Shown here in pieces: positions 24,129 to 33,081 of a stretch of 41,157 bases of DNA (positions within the stretch are counted from its first letter, which is position 1; each line of letters starts with the position of its first letter). The notes under the pieces are model-generated. The model did no database searches. It saw only the letters and a program-made list of their open reading frames with translations, and had not been told where the DNA came from. The stretch is taken from NCBI GenBank assembly GCA_946404865.1, contig CAMJFC010000021.1, forward strand, positions 1-41,157, written 5' to 3'. This DNA comes from an uncultured Prevotellaceae bacterium. Lineage in GTDB: Bacteria; Bacteroidota; Bacteroidia; Bacteroidales; Bacteroidaceae. A program made the position numbers and the translations under genes.

Positions 24129-24737
24129 TTATTTCTTTACTTTTTCTACGTTCAGTCCTAGTTGCAGCGACCTGTTGATAGTCAGTATCTGTTCATATTT
24201 CTTGTCGGTGGATGAGACGGTGCAGAGATACCATCCCTGCTCTATCTCCTTTTGTCCTGCTTGATAGCGTTCATCTTCATAACGCTGTTTTGAAATCATG
24301 TTTTTGCCAAACATGGTAAACCCCAGCGCACGCACCTTATCCTTGCCGGCGTAGCGCACCACATCCATCAGAGTCTCCCACACCTGTCGGTGACACGATA
24401 CCCGCCCGTCGGGGAACGTCACCTTTAAGATGTATTTCCTCTTACGACGTTCTTTCGTATCCTCCATATGAAACAGTTTCTGCTCTACATATTTCCGTTC
24501 TGCCAGTTCGATGCTCAGGCCGGTGCCTCTTTTGTAGCTTACCTCCAACTGAAATTTGTTCAGCATCTCGGCCACTAAGGACTCCGTTTCTTCCAACACT
24601 GATGGAATGACTACTTTTTCCAGGTAGGCCTGTTCCATCTTGGCGATGCTGCGTTTCTGCTCGTTGCTCAGGTCCATTCCTATTTCCTGTAGCAAAGCCA
24701 TGGCCTGATAAGCCTTGCTTAATATCTTTTGCATCAT
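24129..24737 (-). CDS. Operon small protein A, shared N-terminal domain, putative DNA-binding tail
   Basis: This 202-residue protein starts with the same domain as its downstream neighbour (AYQAMALLQEIGMDLSNEQ, YLEKVVIPSVLEETESLV, YKRGTGLSIELAE). Its C-terminal half differs: a VTFPDGRV start, VVRYAGKDKVRALG, then a long segment ending in GWYLCTVSSTDKKYEQILTI. That last pattern resembles the fold of SeqA-type DNA-binding domains (a weak similarity seen only by eye). It follows the DndE-HerA gene by 7 nt. The pair probably recognises DNA or modification state for the ATPases encoded before them. Confidence 0.7.
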   Translation of the reverse strand: MMQKILSKAYQAMALLQEIGMDLSNEQKRSIAKMEQAYLEKVVIPSVLEETESLVAEMLNKFQLEVSYKRGTGLSIELAERKYVEQKLFHMEDTKERRKRKYILKVTFPDGRVSCHRQVWETLMDVVRYAGKDKVRALGFTMFGKNMISKQRYEDERYQAGQKEIEQGWYLCTVSSTDKKYEQILTINRSLQLGLNVEKVKK

Positions 24738-24744
24738 CTCTATG

Positions 24745-26346
24745 TCAAATTAAGTGTGTCACTTTTATTTTCTGCCAGTGCTTGCCGATGCCGAGGGCCA
24801 TGTTGTTGGCGTCTTTCGTAATCAACTCTCCTTTTTGCAGTCCGGCAACAGCCTGCTTGATTTCCTGCAAGGCACTGCCCGACACACCGAAGAGGTCTTT
24901 CAGCACATTGTCGTTCTGTTGTTGCTGCCGCATGATGAGCGGGTATTGCGCATTGGCATAGAAGTCGAAGTAACGGCTCTTGAAACTCTCCATGTTCTGT
25001 GTGGCCAGTATGATGCTCATACCCTTGTTGCGCCCCACTGCAATGAGGTTTTGCAATGGTTTGTTCTCAAAACTCAGCATATAGTGGGCCTCGTCGATGA
25101 TGGTGAAGTGGCGCAGCTCCACCCTCTCGTCGTTCACCGCCTGCTTGGGCAGATTCTCATAGATGTTGTTGAGCTTTGAGACAACGAAATAAACAATGGC
25201 CTTGGCCACGATACCGTCTTTTACGAAGCGGCCCAGGTTGATGATATAGCAGTTGGCCGTCAGGTCTATTTTGTCTTCGTCGGCAAAGATGTTGTTTCTC
25301 ACCAGTTGGTTCAGTACAGAAATCACACTGTCAGTATCGTCTTGCTTGCTTTCGGGCAACAGGGCGATATAGTGCTCGAGCACTTCTTTAAACGTGACGG
25401 GCTTCAGACTTTTCTTTTTGTATGCGTTGATGATAGCCTCGGAGAGTCGGTTGTCCATGTTGGCGCTGATTCTGGCCGGTGCGATGGCACTCAGTGCGGC
25501 AGCTATCGTGGTGGCATAAAGGTTCACCTCGTTGATGGGTCGTCCGTTGAAGTCCTTGAACGGGGTGAATGGTAGTGCCTTCTCCATCGGGTCGAGGATG
25601 GCCGTGCGGTCGGTGTCGAAGAGTTGCAGCCATTCGGCATTGGCTGGGTCAGAGAATTCGCCTTTGTAGTCGAATAGAAGGAAGTTGACGGGGTAGTGGG
25701 TGTCTGACGAGGCGCTGCGTATCTGATGGATGAGCACTGCGAGCAGGTTCGATTTTCCCGACCCGGTGGTGCCTGCTACCAGTATTTGTGTGTTGGCGAT
25801 GCTTCGGCTGTTGATGTCGAGATAGGCATCCATGCCGTTGTCGTATTGGCCGATGCACAGGTTGAGCTCGGGGATGTCGGTCGTAGAGCGACTGCCACGA
25901 AGAGGCATGTAGGTGAGCCATTCGTCGATGACACCTTCTTTCAGCAGTATTTCCCTTCCTCTTAATATTTCTCTTCCAATGACCCTGCTCACCAAGTTGG
26001 CTGAAGTCCAGTCGGCTTCTACGTCGTGGTACCTCATTTTGAGCAGTGTTTCAAACATCGAGCCGATGTCAGACTTGGTGAAGAATGTCGTAGCGTATGG
26101 TGTGCGTGAAACGGTGATGTTGTAGGCGGCTAAATCGTCTATTCGTCTGGGCGATTTGTCGCTCAGCCCGATGAGCAGGCATATCCGCAGCACCACGCTG
26201 AAGTTGAGCACAATAGGCCTTACATTCTCTGTCTGTTCTTCCAGATTCAACCTCTGTTCCAACATCGTTTTCACGTCCATGATGCGGTCGTGCATCCCCT
26301 GTATGGCTGTCACCCCTTTGACGGTAAGCAGATTGATATTGTTCAT
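24745..26346 (-). CDS. DndE-HerA fusion ATPase
   Basis: This 533-residue protein joins two modules. Residues about 20-140 resemble DndE (DUF1832): VVLRICLLIGLSDKSPRRI, then FTKSDIGSMFETLLKMRYHDVE, and a final helix IGREILRGREIL. DndE binds nicked DNA. Residues about 150-533 are a HerA/FtsK-type DNA translocase: Walker A GTTGSGKS (192-199), a FLLFDYKGEF element, Walker B with IIDEAH (416-421), and ILATQNMESF as sensor-1-like region. It lies 5 nt after the DndD-like gene. It probably forms a ring that moves on DNA and uses the DndE part to sense nicks or ends. Confidence 0.82.
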   Translation of the reverse strand: MNNINLLTVKGVTAIQGMHDRIMDVKTMLEQRLNLEEQTENVRPIVLNFSVVLRICLLIGLSDKSPRRIDDLAAYNITVSRTPYATTFFTKSDIGSMFETLLKMRYHDVEADWTSANLVSRVIGREILRGREILLKEGVIDEWLTYMPLRGSRSTTDIPELNLCIGQYDNGMDAYLDINSRSIANTQILVAGTTGSGKSNLLAVLIHQIRSASSDTHYPVNFLLFDYKGEFSDPANAEWLQLFDTDRTAILDPMEKALPFTPFKDFNGRPINEVNLYATTIAAALSAIAPARISANMDNRLSEAIINAYKKKSLKPVTFKEVLEHYIALLPESKQDDTDSVISVLNQLVRNNIFADEDKIDLTANCYIINLGRFVKDGIVAKAIVYFVVSKLNNIYENLPKQAVNDERVELRHFTIIDEAHYMLSFENKPLQNLIAVGRNKGMSIILATQNMESFKSRYFDFYANAQYPLIMRQQQQNDNVLKDLFGVSGSALQEIKQAVAGLQKGELITKDANNMALGIGKHWQKIKVTHLI

Positions 26347-26351
26347 GATCT

Positions 26352-28367
26352 TTAAATGTCTTTAGTCTGAAGTCCGAAGTAGTCTTCTGAAATGGTGGTA
26401 CATTGGTTTTCCTTGTCACGGTGCAGGGTATATGTCTTAGCTACATACGCTTGCAGCTTGGCAAAATCGTGTTCGGTCGTGATCTCTGTGTCGGTGCTGA
26501 GAAGGATGGTCTGGTGGGCCAGGTCTGGGAAATAGTGTTCAAGTATCACCTCGCGGCTTTCCTTGTCTAACACACCCATCACGGTGTCAATCATCACCGG
26601 TGGTTCATAGTCGCCCAGCTGATAGAGCACTTTAAGCAGCACCTGCATCACCGTTTGCTTTGCCCCGGCATTGAGTTGGCTCAGGTAGATTTCATTGCCG
26701 TTTTTGTGATAGATCTTAAACGAGATGTCGTCACTGCCGGTGGCCGACAGTTCCACTTTGCCGATATACCCTGCATATACCACCAGATTGGCATTCAGTT
26801 GGTCGCGCATCATGTTCTCTATCCTCATCTTTTTGGCACGTAGTAGTTTGGCGGATAGCTGTCTGAAGAGGTCAGGCAGTTTGCAGAGCATGTCGTATTG
26901 TGGGTCGGGTATTTGTGGCAGGTCGTAGTCGTAGGTGGCTATTTTCTTTTTCAGTTCGGCTATTTCTTCCTTGGTCTTTTCGATGGCAGATTTCAATTCG
27001 TTGATTTCATGCGAATTTTTTTCATACATCTCTATCAAGGAGTAGTCTTTGGCGTTGAGTGTGCGTTGGTAGTCTTTCAGCATCTCTCGCTGTTTGGGTA
27101 TGTCGCGTATCTCCTGATTCAGTCTTAACCGTTTGTCATCGAGTGCCGTAAAGGGATTGGATTGGTTGGCATAGACCAATTCTTTCAGTCTGTTGATGTC
27201 TCCTTGGCTGAAGAAAGAGTATGGGTCGTCGATGTCGTTGTCTTGTATCTGCTTAATCTTCATCTCTTCAATAAGTGATGCGATGTCGATGGTACGGCCA
27301 GAGAGATAACGTTCCTGAATGATTTTTGCCAGACTGCTGGTAAACGTCTCTATCTGCCTGTCTGTGAGTAAGTTGACACGTGCTTTTGCTACTTCATCTT
27401 TCGTGTGTAGTATTCTCTCTATCTCAGTGGCCAATATGCTTGCCAGTTTCGGAAAGATGACTTTTTTCTCAATATCCTTTGTCAGGGCATCAATGTCTTG
27501 TCTGTATTCCTGTTCCGACTTGAGTGTGTTTTCTATCGATTGCTCTATCTTCTGCATCTTCTCCCGTGTCACTTCATCGGCGTTGCGTCCTTCTTTCAGC
27601 AAGGCGTAATGCTCTTGGTATTCGTTGGCATAGTCTAATGCTACCGAGTAGTCTTCATTCAGCTGTTCCAATTCTTTTTCTTTGTCGCTTTTCATCTCGG
27701 TCAGCCGCTGATACTCCTTTCGTTGGTTCTCATTCTCCATGCGCTCGGCTTTTTTCTCTCCCAATAATGCTTCGGAGCATTTGCGCAGTTGGTGGTATTT
27801 GTTGAACCCCATCACCGAATTGATATTCTGCTCTATCAACTTGTTGATTTGTTCCTCTTTCAGCAATTCGCTGGTTTTCATGGCGTCAAACAAGAAGTAG
27901 TTGCTTAGTTCGGCTGGCAGATTGGCCGCGATGATTTTGTTGACGATTTCCTCATTAGCAGACCGTTGAGCACTTGTCGAGCCAGAACCGTAAGTGTATG
28001 TGTTCCCGCTCATCCATAGTGTGACGGATTCCAAGACGCGGCCTTCTGCGAGCATGTAGGCGCGTTTCAATTTATATGGCTGCTCCGTGTTGAGCACCAT
28101 GCCAGAGAATTCCACTTGCAGTACAATATATTTGTTTCTGATGCCTGACTCGTTTTTTACTCCGGCGTTGAAAATCTCGACAAACTCCCGTTCGTTCTTG
28201 ATTTTCAAACCATACAGAGCATGGTAGATGGCGTCAAACAGGGTGGTTTTACCACAACCGTTGCCGCCGCCTATCAGGATGATAGGACGGTCGGGTTGCA
28301 CTTCAAGGTTTAAGTCCAAGAGCTTATAGGTCTTGTAGTTTTCGGCATAGATTTTTTTGAACTTCAT
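26352..28367 (-). CDS. DndD-like SMC/ABC ATPase
   Basis: This 671-residue protein resembles DndD. The N-terminal Walker A is GGGNGCGKTT (33-42) in the DndD-type context PIILIGGGNGCGKTTLFDAIYHALYG. A coiled-coil middle (about residues 190-500) follows. At the C-terminus lie a signature LNAGAKQ (565-571), where a true ABC signature has LSGGE or LSxGE, and a Walker B PPVMIDTVMGVLD with Asp594. The tail LAHQTILLSTDTEIT is strongly DndD-like. DndD normally works with DndC and DndE in phosphorothioation; none of those enzymes is encoded here except the DndE part of the next gene. Confidence 0.85.
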   Translation of the reverse strand: MKFKKIYAENYKTYKLLDLNLEVQPDRPIILIGGGNGCGKTTLFDAIYHALYGLKIKNEREFVEIFNAGVKNESGIRNKYIVLQVEFSGMVLNTEQPYKLKRAYMLAEGRVLESVTLWMSGNTYTYGSGSTSAQRSANEEIVNKIIAANLPAELSNYFLFDAMKTSELLKEEQINKLIEQNINSVMGFNKYHQLRKCSEALLGEKKAERMENENQRKEYQRLTEMKSDKEKELEQLNEDYSVALDYANEYQEHYALLKEGRNADEVTREKMQKIEQSIENTLKSEQEYRQDIDALTKDIEKKVIFPKLASILATEIERILHTKDEVAKARVNLLTDRQIETFTSSLAKIIQERYLSGRTIDIASLIEEMKIKQIQDNDIDDPYSFFSQGDINRLKELVYANQSNPFTALDDKRLRLNQEIRDIPKQREMLKDYQRTLNAKDYSLIEMYEKNSHEINELKSAIEKTKEEIAELKKKIATYDYDLPQIPDPQYDMLCKLPDLFRQLSAKLLRAKKMRIENMMRDQLNANLVVYAGYIGKVELSATGSDDISFKIYHKNGNEIYLSQLNAGAKQTVMQVLLKVLYQLGDYEPPVMIDTVMGVLDKESREVILEHYFPDLAHQTILLSTDTEITTEHDFAKLQAYVAKTYTLHRDKENQCTTISEDYFGLQTKDI

Positions 28368-28582
28368 GACGGTAAGTTTTTTAGTGCTTTCTTCAAGATC
28401 TTGGCGAGTTTTTTCTCCTCAACCACCTTTTGGTTGTTGCGCTCTTCGTGATAGGGCTTTAGTATGTTTTCTTTCACCCATTCGGCATCGATCTCGTTGT
28501 CTTGACATGACTGCTCTATAATGGCCATGTCTTCTTTCCGCACTCCGTAGTGCAGGAATACTCTGTCTAATCCTTTGCTCAT
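28364..28582 (-). CDS. Small 72-residue operon protein
   Basis: The frame has an ATG at 28582 (MSKGLDRVFLHYGV), while a longer in-frame start would read through simple repeats. The protein is acidic-basic and mostly helical (DRVFLHYGVRKEDMAIIEQ, AKILKKALKNL). Its stop overlaps the DndD-like ATG by 4 nt, so the two are translationally coupled. I recall short proteins of this type beside DNA modification genes in Bacteroidota, but the function is unknown. It may be an adaptor of the DndD-like ATPase. Confidence 0.7.
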   Translation of the reverse strand: MSKGLDRVFLHYGVRKEDMAIIEQSCQDNEIDAEWVKENILKPYHEERNNQKVVEEKKLAKILKKALKNLPS

Positions 28583-28585
28583 AGT

Positions 28586-28698
28586 GTTTAGTGTACAGTG
28601 TACAGTGTTTAGTGTACAGTGTTTAATGTTTGTTCTGCACGATATTGTGCACAATGCTATTCTCTTACCTCTCACCTCTCACCTCTTACCTCTCACCT
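28586..28698. repeat. Spacer with TTTAGTGTACAGTG and CTCACCTCTTAC repeats
   Basis: The gap between the helicase stop and the small protein is the longest inside the operon. It holds (GTGTACAGTGTTTA)n at about 28586-28626 and (ACCTCTCACCTCTT)n at about 28664-28700. The latter starts directly at the helicase stop codon, and the same unit covers the end of the gene at 33357. Confidence 0.75.
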
Positions 28699-31038
28699 CT
28701 AAAGAATGAACGCATCCCACCCCCTCACGTCAGCAGTGGTGGAGATGGGGTAGGGCGAGTAGTGCCACACACCCTGACGCTCGATGATGACACCGCCGCG
28801 CAGCCGCTGGCTCGTGGGGTCTGATTGGTGCATGTAGTCGATCAGGGCGTTGTGCTTGGCAGGGGCGTCGGGGTCGCTCATTTCCGACTTCGTGTCGAAC
28901 AGCCACACCGTTCCGTCTTTGGTGCGTATGATGAAATCGACATAGAAGAGGGCGCTGTCGCCGTCTTGCCGGGTGTAGGGGATGGCATAGTGCTGCTTGC
29001 CTTCGTCGCCGTTCTTGTACCACCAGTCGATAGTCTCGGCATGTGCCTCCAGATAGTCGCGAAACAGTTGTTCGGGTGTCGAAGCCCGTTTCAGTTCGAT
29101 AAAAGGCGCGAGGGCATGGTCGTGTATGCGTGGCAGCACCTGATGTGTCTCGGCTTTGTAAAGCCGCTCGGCAGGCACTTCCCACTGGTAGGCCTCGAAG
29201 TTGCGCTGTTGTGCCTTGCGCTGCCGCTCATGCAGTGTGCGCTCGTATAGGGTCAGCGCCTTCTGTATGATGTCGGCAAACCGGGGCTTGTTGGCATGGT
29301 AGAGTATCACCTTCATGGCATCGGTCTCAAACAGGTCGAACAGCTCTTCCATGGCCGCCAGCAGATAGCCTGCCAGCACGTCGGTGCTGTGCGCCTTCTC
29401 AAACCCTCCGAGCATTGAGCGGCAGAAGTCGGTGAAGATGCGGCGCACCTCGCCTGCGCTACGGGCAAAGCCGCGCCGCTCGCCACTGTCGATGACGCCC
29501 ACTTCATTCTGAAACACCCAGTTGTCGGGTATCTCCACCATGATGTTGCGCACGTCGAGGCGCAGACGGTCGGCCATCAAGCGGCGGTTGCGTGTGGCAG
29601 CCGTCTCTGCCTCCTCGCAGTCTGCCTGGGGTTCCTCTTCGCCGAAATCTTCGGCAGTGAACAGCGAGGGTTGATAGCTGAGCAGCCAGTTGCGTGTGAA
29701 ACAGTCGATGAGCACCCGTTTGAAATCGGGACCCAGCCTGTTGCGGTCGCTGCTCTTCCGTTCGCTGTAATACGACGTCAGCCGCACATTGTGCAGGTCA
29801 GGCCGTCTCACGGCTTGCAGCGTCTCCTTGCTCAGGTAGTCCATGTCTTCGGCCACTATCTGTATGCGTTCTTTGCTAATGTCGGTATATACGTAGCCCA
29901 CGTTGAGTAACTGCTCGGTGTAGAACCGTTGCTGCGGCATGCGCAGGATGCGTCCCACGGTCTGTATCGTAAATTGGTCGCTCGACAGTTTGCGGAAGAT
30001 GAGCAGCACGGCGGCTCGCGGACAGTCCCATCCCAGGGCGATGGCTTGTTTGAAGAGCAGCACCTCGGTCATGTTGCCGGGCTTTTCCAATCCGTCGAGG
30101 TTGGCTTTCTCGTTCGACAGCCACACGGCCAGCCGTCCGTTGTCGGTGCTGATGTCCTTCACCTCTCTCAGGTATGTCTTCACCTGTTCGGCTATCTTCA
30201 CGTCGTCGGCGGTCATGCTCTCGGTGGTGTCGTTGGGCAGTTGTATCAGCAGCAGCGGGTTGATTCCTGTGCCCAGACTGCGGTGTGCGTCGGCTATCTG
30301 CTGTCGTTTGCGCAGTGCGCAGGCCATCAGGTGCTGGTTCAGCTCGCGGTCGTCTGTATATCCTTCGCGTATGTCGGGATTCAGTATCACCTTTTCTTTG
30401 ATCATCTCCTCGGCCACCACTGCCTCGCGCGGTATGTTGACGATGTCGAACGAATGTGTCTTGGGCGTGGCCGATATGCGTATCTCCACCTTGGGCTTGA
30501 TCTGTTCGAGCACTTTTTTCGACTTGTCGGCCGTGCGCGACCAGAACAGGTGTTCCTCGTCGATGACCACGATGATGGGCAGATGCTGTTCCTCGCGTGT
30601 GCGCCGGGTGATTTCAAAGATGCTGGTATTTTGCTCGGTGTCGCGCACCATGATGTTTTTCTCTTTGTTGATGCTTTCCCAGTTCACAAACAGTATTTCG
30701 CCGGGATGGATGTACCCGTCAGAGTGGTCCAGTTCGTCGTACATCACGGGGCGCAACAGGTGTGTCTCGCCGAAGAAGTCTTTCATCTTGAAATAGCTCT
30801 GCTGGTGCAGTTTGTTGGGTGCTATCCATATATAGGCCGCCTGTTGCGCGGGGCAGTCGCCGCGGCTTTGCAGTTCCTCGGTCAGTTGGGCCAGCATCTG
30901 CGATGCCATCACCGTCTTGCCGGCGCCCGTGGGAGCCTTGAAGATGAGTGTGCGCCGCTCGCCCGGCAGCCTCAGCAGGTCGATGCATTTATCCACCAGT
31001 TCGTGTATGGCTTTCGCTTGGTAGGTCAGCTGTTTCAT
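28699..31038 (-). CDS. Type III Res-like DEAD-box helicase with PD-(D/E)XK nuclease
   Basis: The 779 residues begin with the helicase core: Walker A APTGAGKT (35-42), motif II DEEH (160-163), motif III SATPK (189-193) and motif VI QTVGRILRMP (359-368), the form typical of type III restriction Res subunits. The C-terminal domain has a PD-(D/E)XK pattern: Asp701 in YVDFII, Asp715 and Lys717 in LFDTKSE. Res subunits translocate on DNA and cut when two sites meet. The 33-nt gap to the methyltransferase upstream confirms a Mod-Res pair. Confidence 0.85.
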   Translation of the reverse strand: MKQLTYQAKAIHELVDKCIDLLRLPGERRTLIFKAPTGAGKTVMASQMLAQLTEELQSRGDCPAQQAAYIWIAPNKLHQQSYFKMKDFFGETHLLRPVMYDELDHSDGYIHPGEILFVNWESINKEKNIMVRDTEQNTSIFEITRRTREEQHLPIIVVIDEEHLFWSRTADKSKKVLEQIKPKVEIRISATPKTHSFDIVNIPREAVVAEEMIKEKVILNPDIREGYTDDRELNQHLMACALRKRQQIADAHRSLGTGINPLLLIQLPNDTTESMTADDVKIAEQVKTYLREVKDISTDNGRLAVWLSNEKANLDGLEKPGNMTEVLLFKQAIALGWDCPRAAVLLIFRKLSSDQFTIQTVGRILRMPQQRFYTEQLLNVGYVYTDISKERIQIVAEDMDYLSKETLQAVRRPDLHNVRLTSYYSERKSSDRNRLGPDFKRVLIDCFTRNWLLSYQPSLFTAEDFGEEEPQADCEEAETAATRNRRLMADRLRLDVRNIMVEIPDNWVFQNEVGVIDSGERRGFARSAGEVRRIFTDFCRSMLGGFEKAHSTDVLAGYLLAAMEELFDLFETDAMKVILYHANKPRFADIIQKALTLYERTLHERQRKAQQRNFEAYQWEVPAERLYKAETHQVLPRIHDHALAPFIELKRASTPEQLFRDYLEAHAETIDWWYKNGDEGKQHYAIPYTRQDGDSALFYVDFIIRTKDGTVWLFDTKSEMSDPDAPAKHNALIDYMHQSDPTSQRLRGGVIIERQGVWHYSPYPISTTADVRGWDAFIL

Positions 31039-31071
31039 CTTTTTTTACAAATTATTTTGTAGGAGTGATTT

Positions 31072-32853
31072 TTATGTCGTGAGAGGCTTTTCTCTGCGTC
31101 GCGGCAGCACTTTCTGGTAGGCATCGTAGATGGCGGCGGGCAGCGCCACGAGCTGCACCTTGTCGTGCACCTCGTAGAAGTCGTCGTCGAAGGCATAGCG
31201 CCCGGGCGAGAAGATGTATATCTTGAGCCGGTGCCCCCCGAAGTCTATATGGGCTATCTCCTTCACCAGTTCATCGACGATATCCTCCCGATAAACCACC
31301 AGCATGTGATTCTGTCCGTCGGAGAAATACCGCATCAGGTGCGGGTTCACCTTGCGCTGTCCGAACATTGGTTGCTCGGCATAGAGGTCTTCTTTGATGC
31401 AGAGCATGTCGGTGGCTGCCCACACCAGTTGGCGCATGTTGCGTTGTGTGCGTTCGCGCGAGATGAAGTCTGTCTTATAGTAGCGCAGGCGGTTGTGGCG
31501 TAGTCCCTCCACCTTCTGCCCTTTGGGTGTGGCGTAACCCTCAATCACACGCTTGTTGCGCTCGTAGGTCACGTTCTCGCAGATGCCGTTCTCATTGTTC
31601 GTCACCAAGATGCACTGACGGTGACCGCCGTCCTCCGCATTCAGCTGCATTGTAGCATGGAGCGTGGTGCCAGAACCTGCAAAGAAGTCGAGGATGAGGG
31701 AAAAAGAAGATGATGATATTTCAACCAAAAATTTTAATAACGATATAGGTTTAGGATATGAGAAGATACTTTGTCTTCCTATTACAGATGCTAAATCTGT
31801 ACTTCCTGTTCTAGTTCGTCCAAATCGTTCTTCAAACAAAATACTCCTCGGTTTTTGACCATTTTCCTTTTCATAGTTTTTTGTATAAACATATGGATAA
31901 ATGAATACTAATTCATCGTATCTTTCCTTAACCGTTTCTTTTCCCCATCGCCAACGTGCTTTTTTGTTGTTTGGATCTTTATGCTCAACGATATACTCTC
32001 TGCCATCCGGTCCAATAATGGGGAAGTCTAAACTTTGTTGGTAACCTAAACTTTGTTTATCTAGCCGATCCAAAGCATAACGTTTTCCATTGGAGTCAAT
32101 TTTGTTATAGCTTGTTGTTACTGTGGCTTGTTTGTCATTATTTAGAATTAAAAGTTCTTTCTTTTTTGAATAACAAAGAATATACTCGTGGTCAACTCCA
32201 AATGCAGAAGCATCGTTCGCACCACCACTCTTGCTTTTCCAAATTAAATTAGAAACAAAATTTTGGCTCCCAAACACCTCATCGCACAACAATTTCAGCT
32301 GTGCTTGTTCGTTGTCATCTATCGAGATAAATATCACTCCTTTGTCCGACAGCAGTCGTTTGGCTATTTTCAGCCGTTTGTTCATAAACGAGAGCCATTT
32401 GGAGTGTCGGTACGAGTCTTCGCTGTCAACGAACGAGTCGTTATATACAAAGTCTTTGTTGCCGGTGTTGTAGGGCGGGTCGATGTAGATCACATCGATT
32501 TTTCCTTCGTGTGTGTAAGTGAGCGCTGTCAGTGCCTCCAGATTGTCGCCCTCTATCAATATATGGTTGGGCGTGGTGGCGCTTAGATTTCGTGCACAGT
32601 CGATATTGTGCGTCTCTTCATCGGCGGAGTCACTTCGTTCCTCCCCGTCCACAAACCGCTCTTTCACCTCGCGCAGTATGGGCAGCTCGTCGCGCAGACG
32701 CTCCTCCACGTCCTCGGGCTTGTCTTCCCACACTAACCCGTATTTCTTATGGCTACGCAATAATCCTATCAGACGCGAACGCTCGTCGTCTGACAGTCCG
32801 GCCAATTGCTGTATCTTCGCAATCAGCTCGCTGGTGTTCACGCCGCTGCTCAT
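31072..32853 (-). CDS. Type III-like (beta class) DNA N6-adenine or N4-cytosine methyltransferase
   Basis: From the ATG at 32853 the product has 593 residues. The motif order is DPPY (125-128, IDPPYNTGN) before FAGSGT (391-396), the beta class used by type III Mod subunits. A target-recognition region of about 150-190 residues lies between them. The start at 32853 is preceded by GGGAG, 4-8 nt upstream. An in-frame GTG at 33093 would add 80 residues that lie in a structured leader and is unlikely. The specificity region is much more AT-rich than the flanks. Confidence 0.88.
   Translation of the reverse strand: MSSGVNTSELIAKIQQLAGLSDDERSRLIGLLRSHKKYGLVWEDKPEDVEERLRDELPILREVKERFVDGEERSDSADEETHNIDCARNLSATTPNHILIEGDNLEALTALTYTHEGKIDVIYIDPPYNTGNKDFVYNDSFVDSEDSYRHSKWLSFMNKRLKIAKRLLSDKGVIFISIDDNEQAQLKLLCDEVFGSQNFVSNLIWKSKSGGANDASAFGVDHEYILCYSKKKELLILNNDKQATVTTSYNKIDSNGKRYALDRLDKQSLGYQQSLDFPIIGPDGREYIVEHKDPNNKKARWRWGKETVKERYDELVFIYPYVYTKNYEKENGQKPRSILFEERFGRTRTGSTDLASVIGRQSIFSYPKPISLLKFLVEISSSSFSLILDFFAGSGTTLHATMQLNAEDGGHRQCILVTNNENGICENVTYERNKRVIEGYATPKGQKVEGLRHNRLRYYKTDFISRERTQRNMRQLVWAATDMLCIKEDLYAEQPMFGQRKVNPHLMRYFSDGQNHMLVVYREDIVDELVKEIAHIDFGGHRLKIYIFSPGRYAFDDDFYEVHDKVQLVALPAAIYDAYQKVLPRRREKPLTT
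31713..32271 (-). other. AT-rich specificity region inside the methyltransferase gene
   Basis: This segment encodes roughly residues 195-380 of the methyltransferase. In 31741-31800 I count 20 G or C of 60 (33%), while in the flank 32521-32580 it is 34 of 60 (57%). The edges of the low-GC block are close to the expected target-recognition domain. Confidence 0.6.
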
Positions 32854-32982
32854 CGCACTCCCATAGATTGACGGGTGCGACAATGGCAGACAGACTGTTG
32901 AGTAAGATTTCTCATGGTTTGGTCGACTTTTTAAAATCTTGATACTTATGCTGTTTGCTGCGCCAGACACAAAAATGGCATA

Positions 32983-33011
32983 CCCGATTCCTTCATGTTC
33001 CAGAAATCGGG
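32983..33011 (-). promoter_or_regulatory. Hairpin in the operon leader
   Basis: The transcript reads CCCGATT...AATCGGG, a perfect 7-bp stem closed by about 15 nt. It lies between the second and third copies of the TTGGTCGAC element. Confidence 0.55.
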
Positions 33012-33046
33012 AAGTCGACCAAGAAAACCCGCGAGTGAGAACAATC

Positions 33047-33081
33047 GGAAAAGCAGGTACGCCTTGCGGCGTATCTACTGC
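33047..33081 (-). terminator. Terminator-like hairpin in the leader of the defence operon
   Basis: In the transcript GCAG...UACGCC GCAA GGCGUA...CUGC forms a stem with a GCAA tetraloop and an outer 4-bp stem, followed by UUUU. The T-run is short for an intrinsic terminator, so it may act as a pause or attenuator. Confidence 0.5.

Noticed and set aside
29929..31062. A 377-codon + strand frame opposite the helicase gene
   Set aside because: It is antisense to a gene with complete helicase motifs. Its composition (many His, Val, Gly, Gln) is that of a mirror frame of a GC-rich gene, and it shows no domain pattern.
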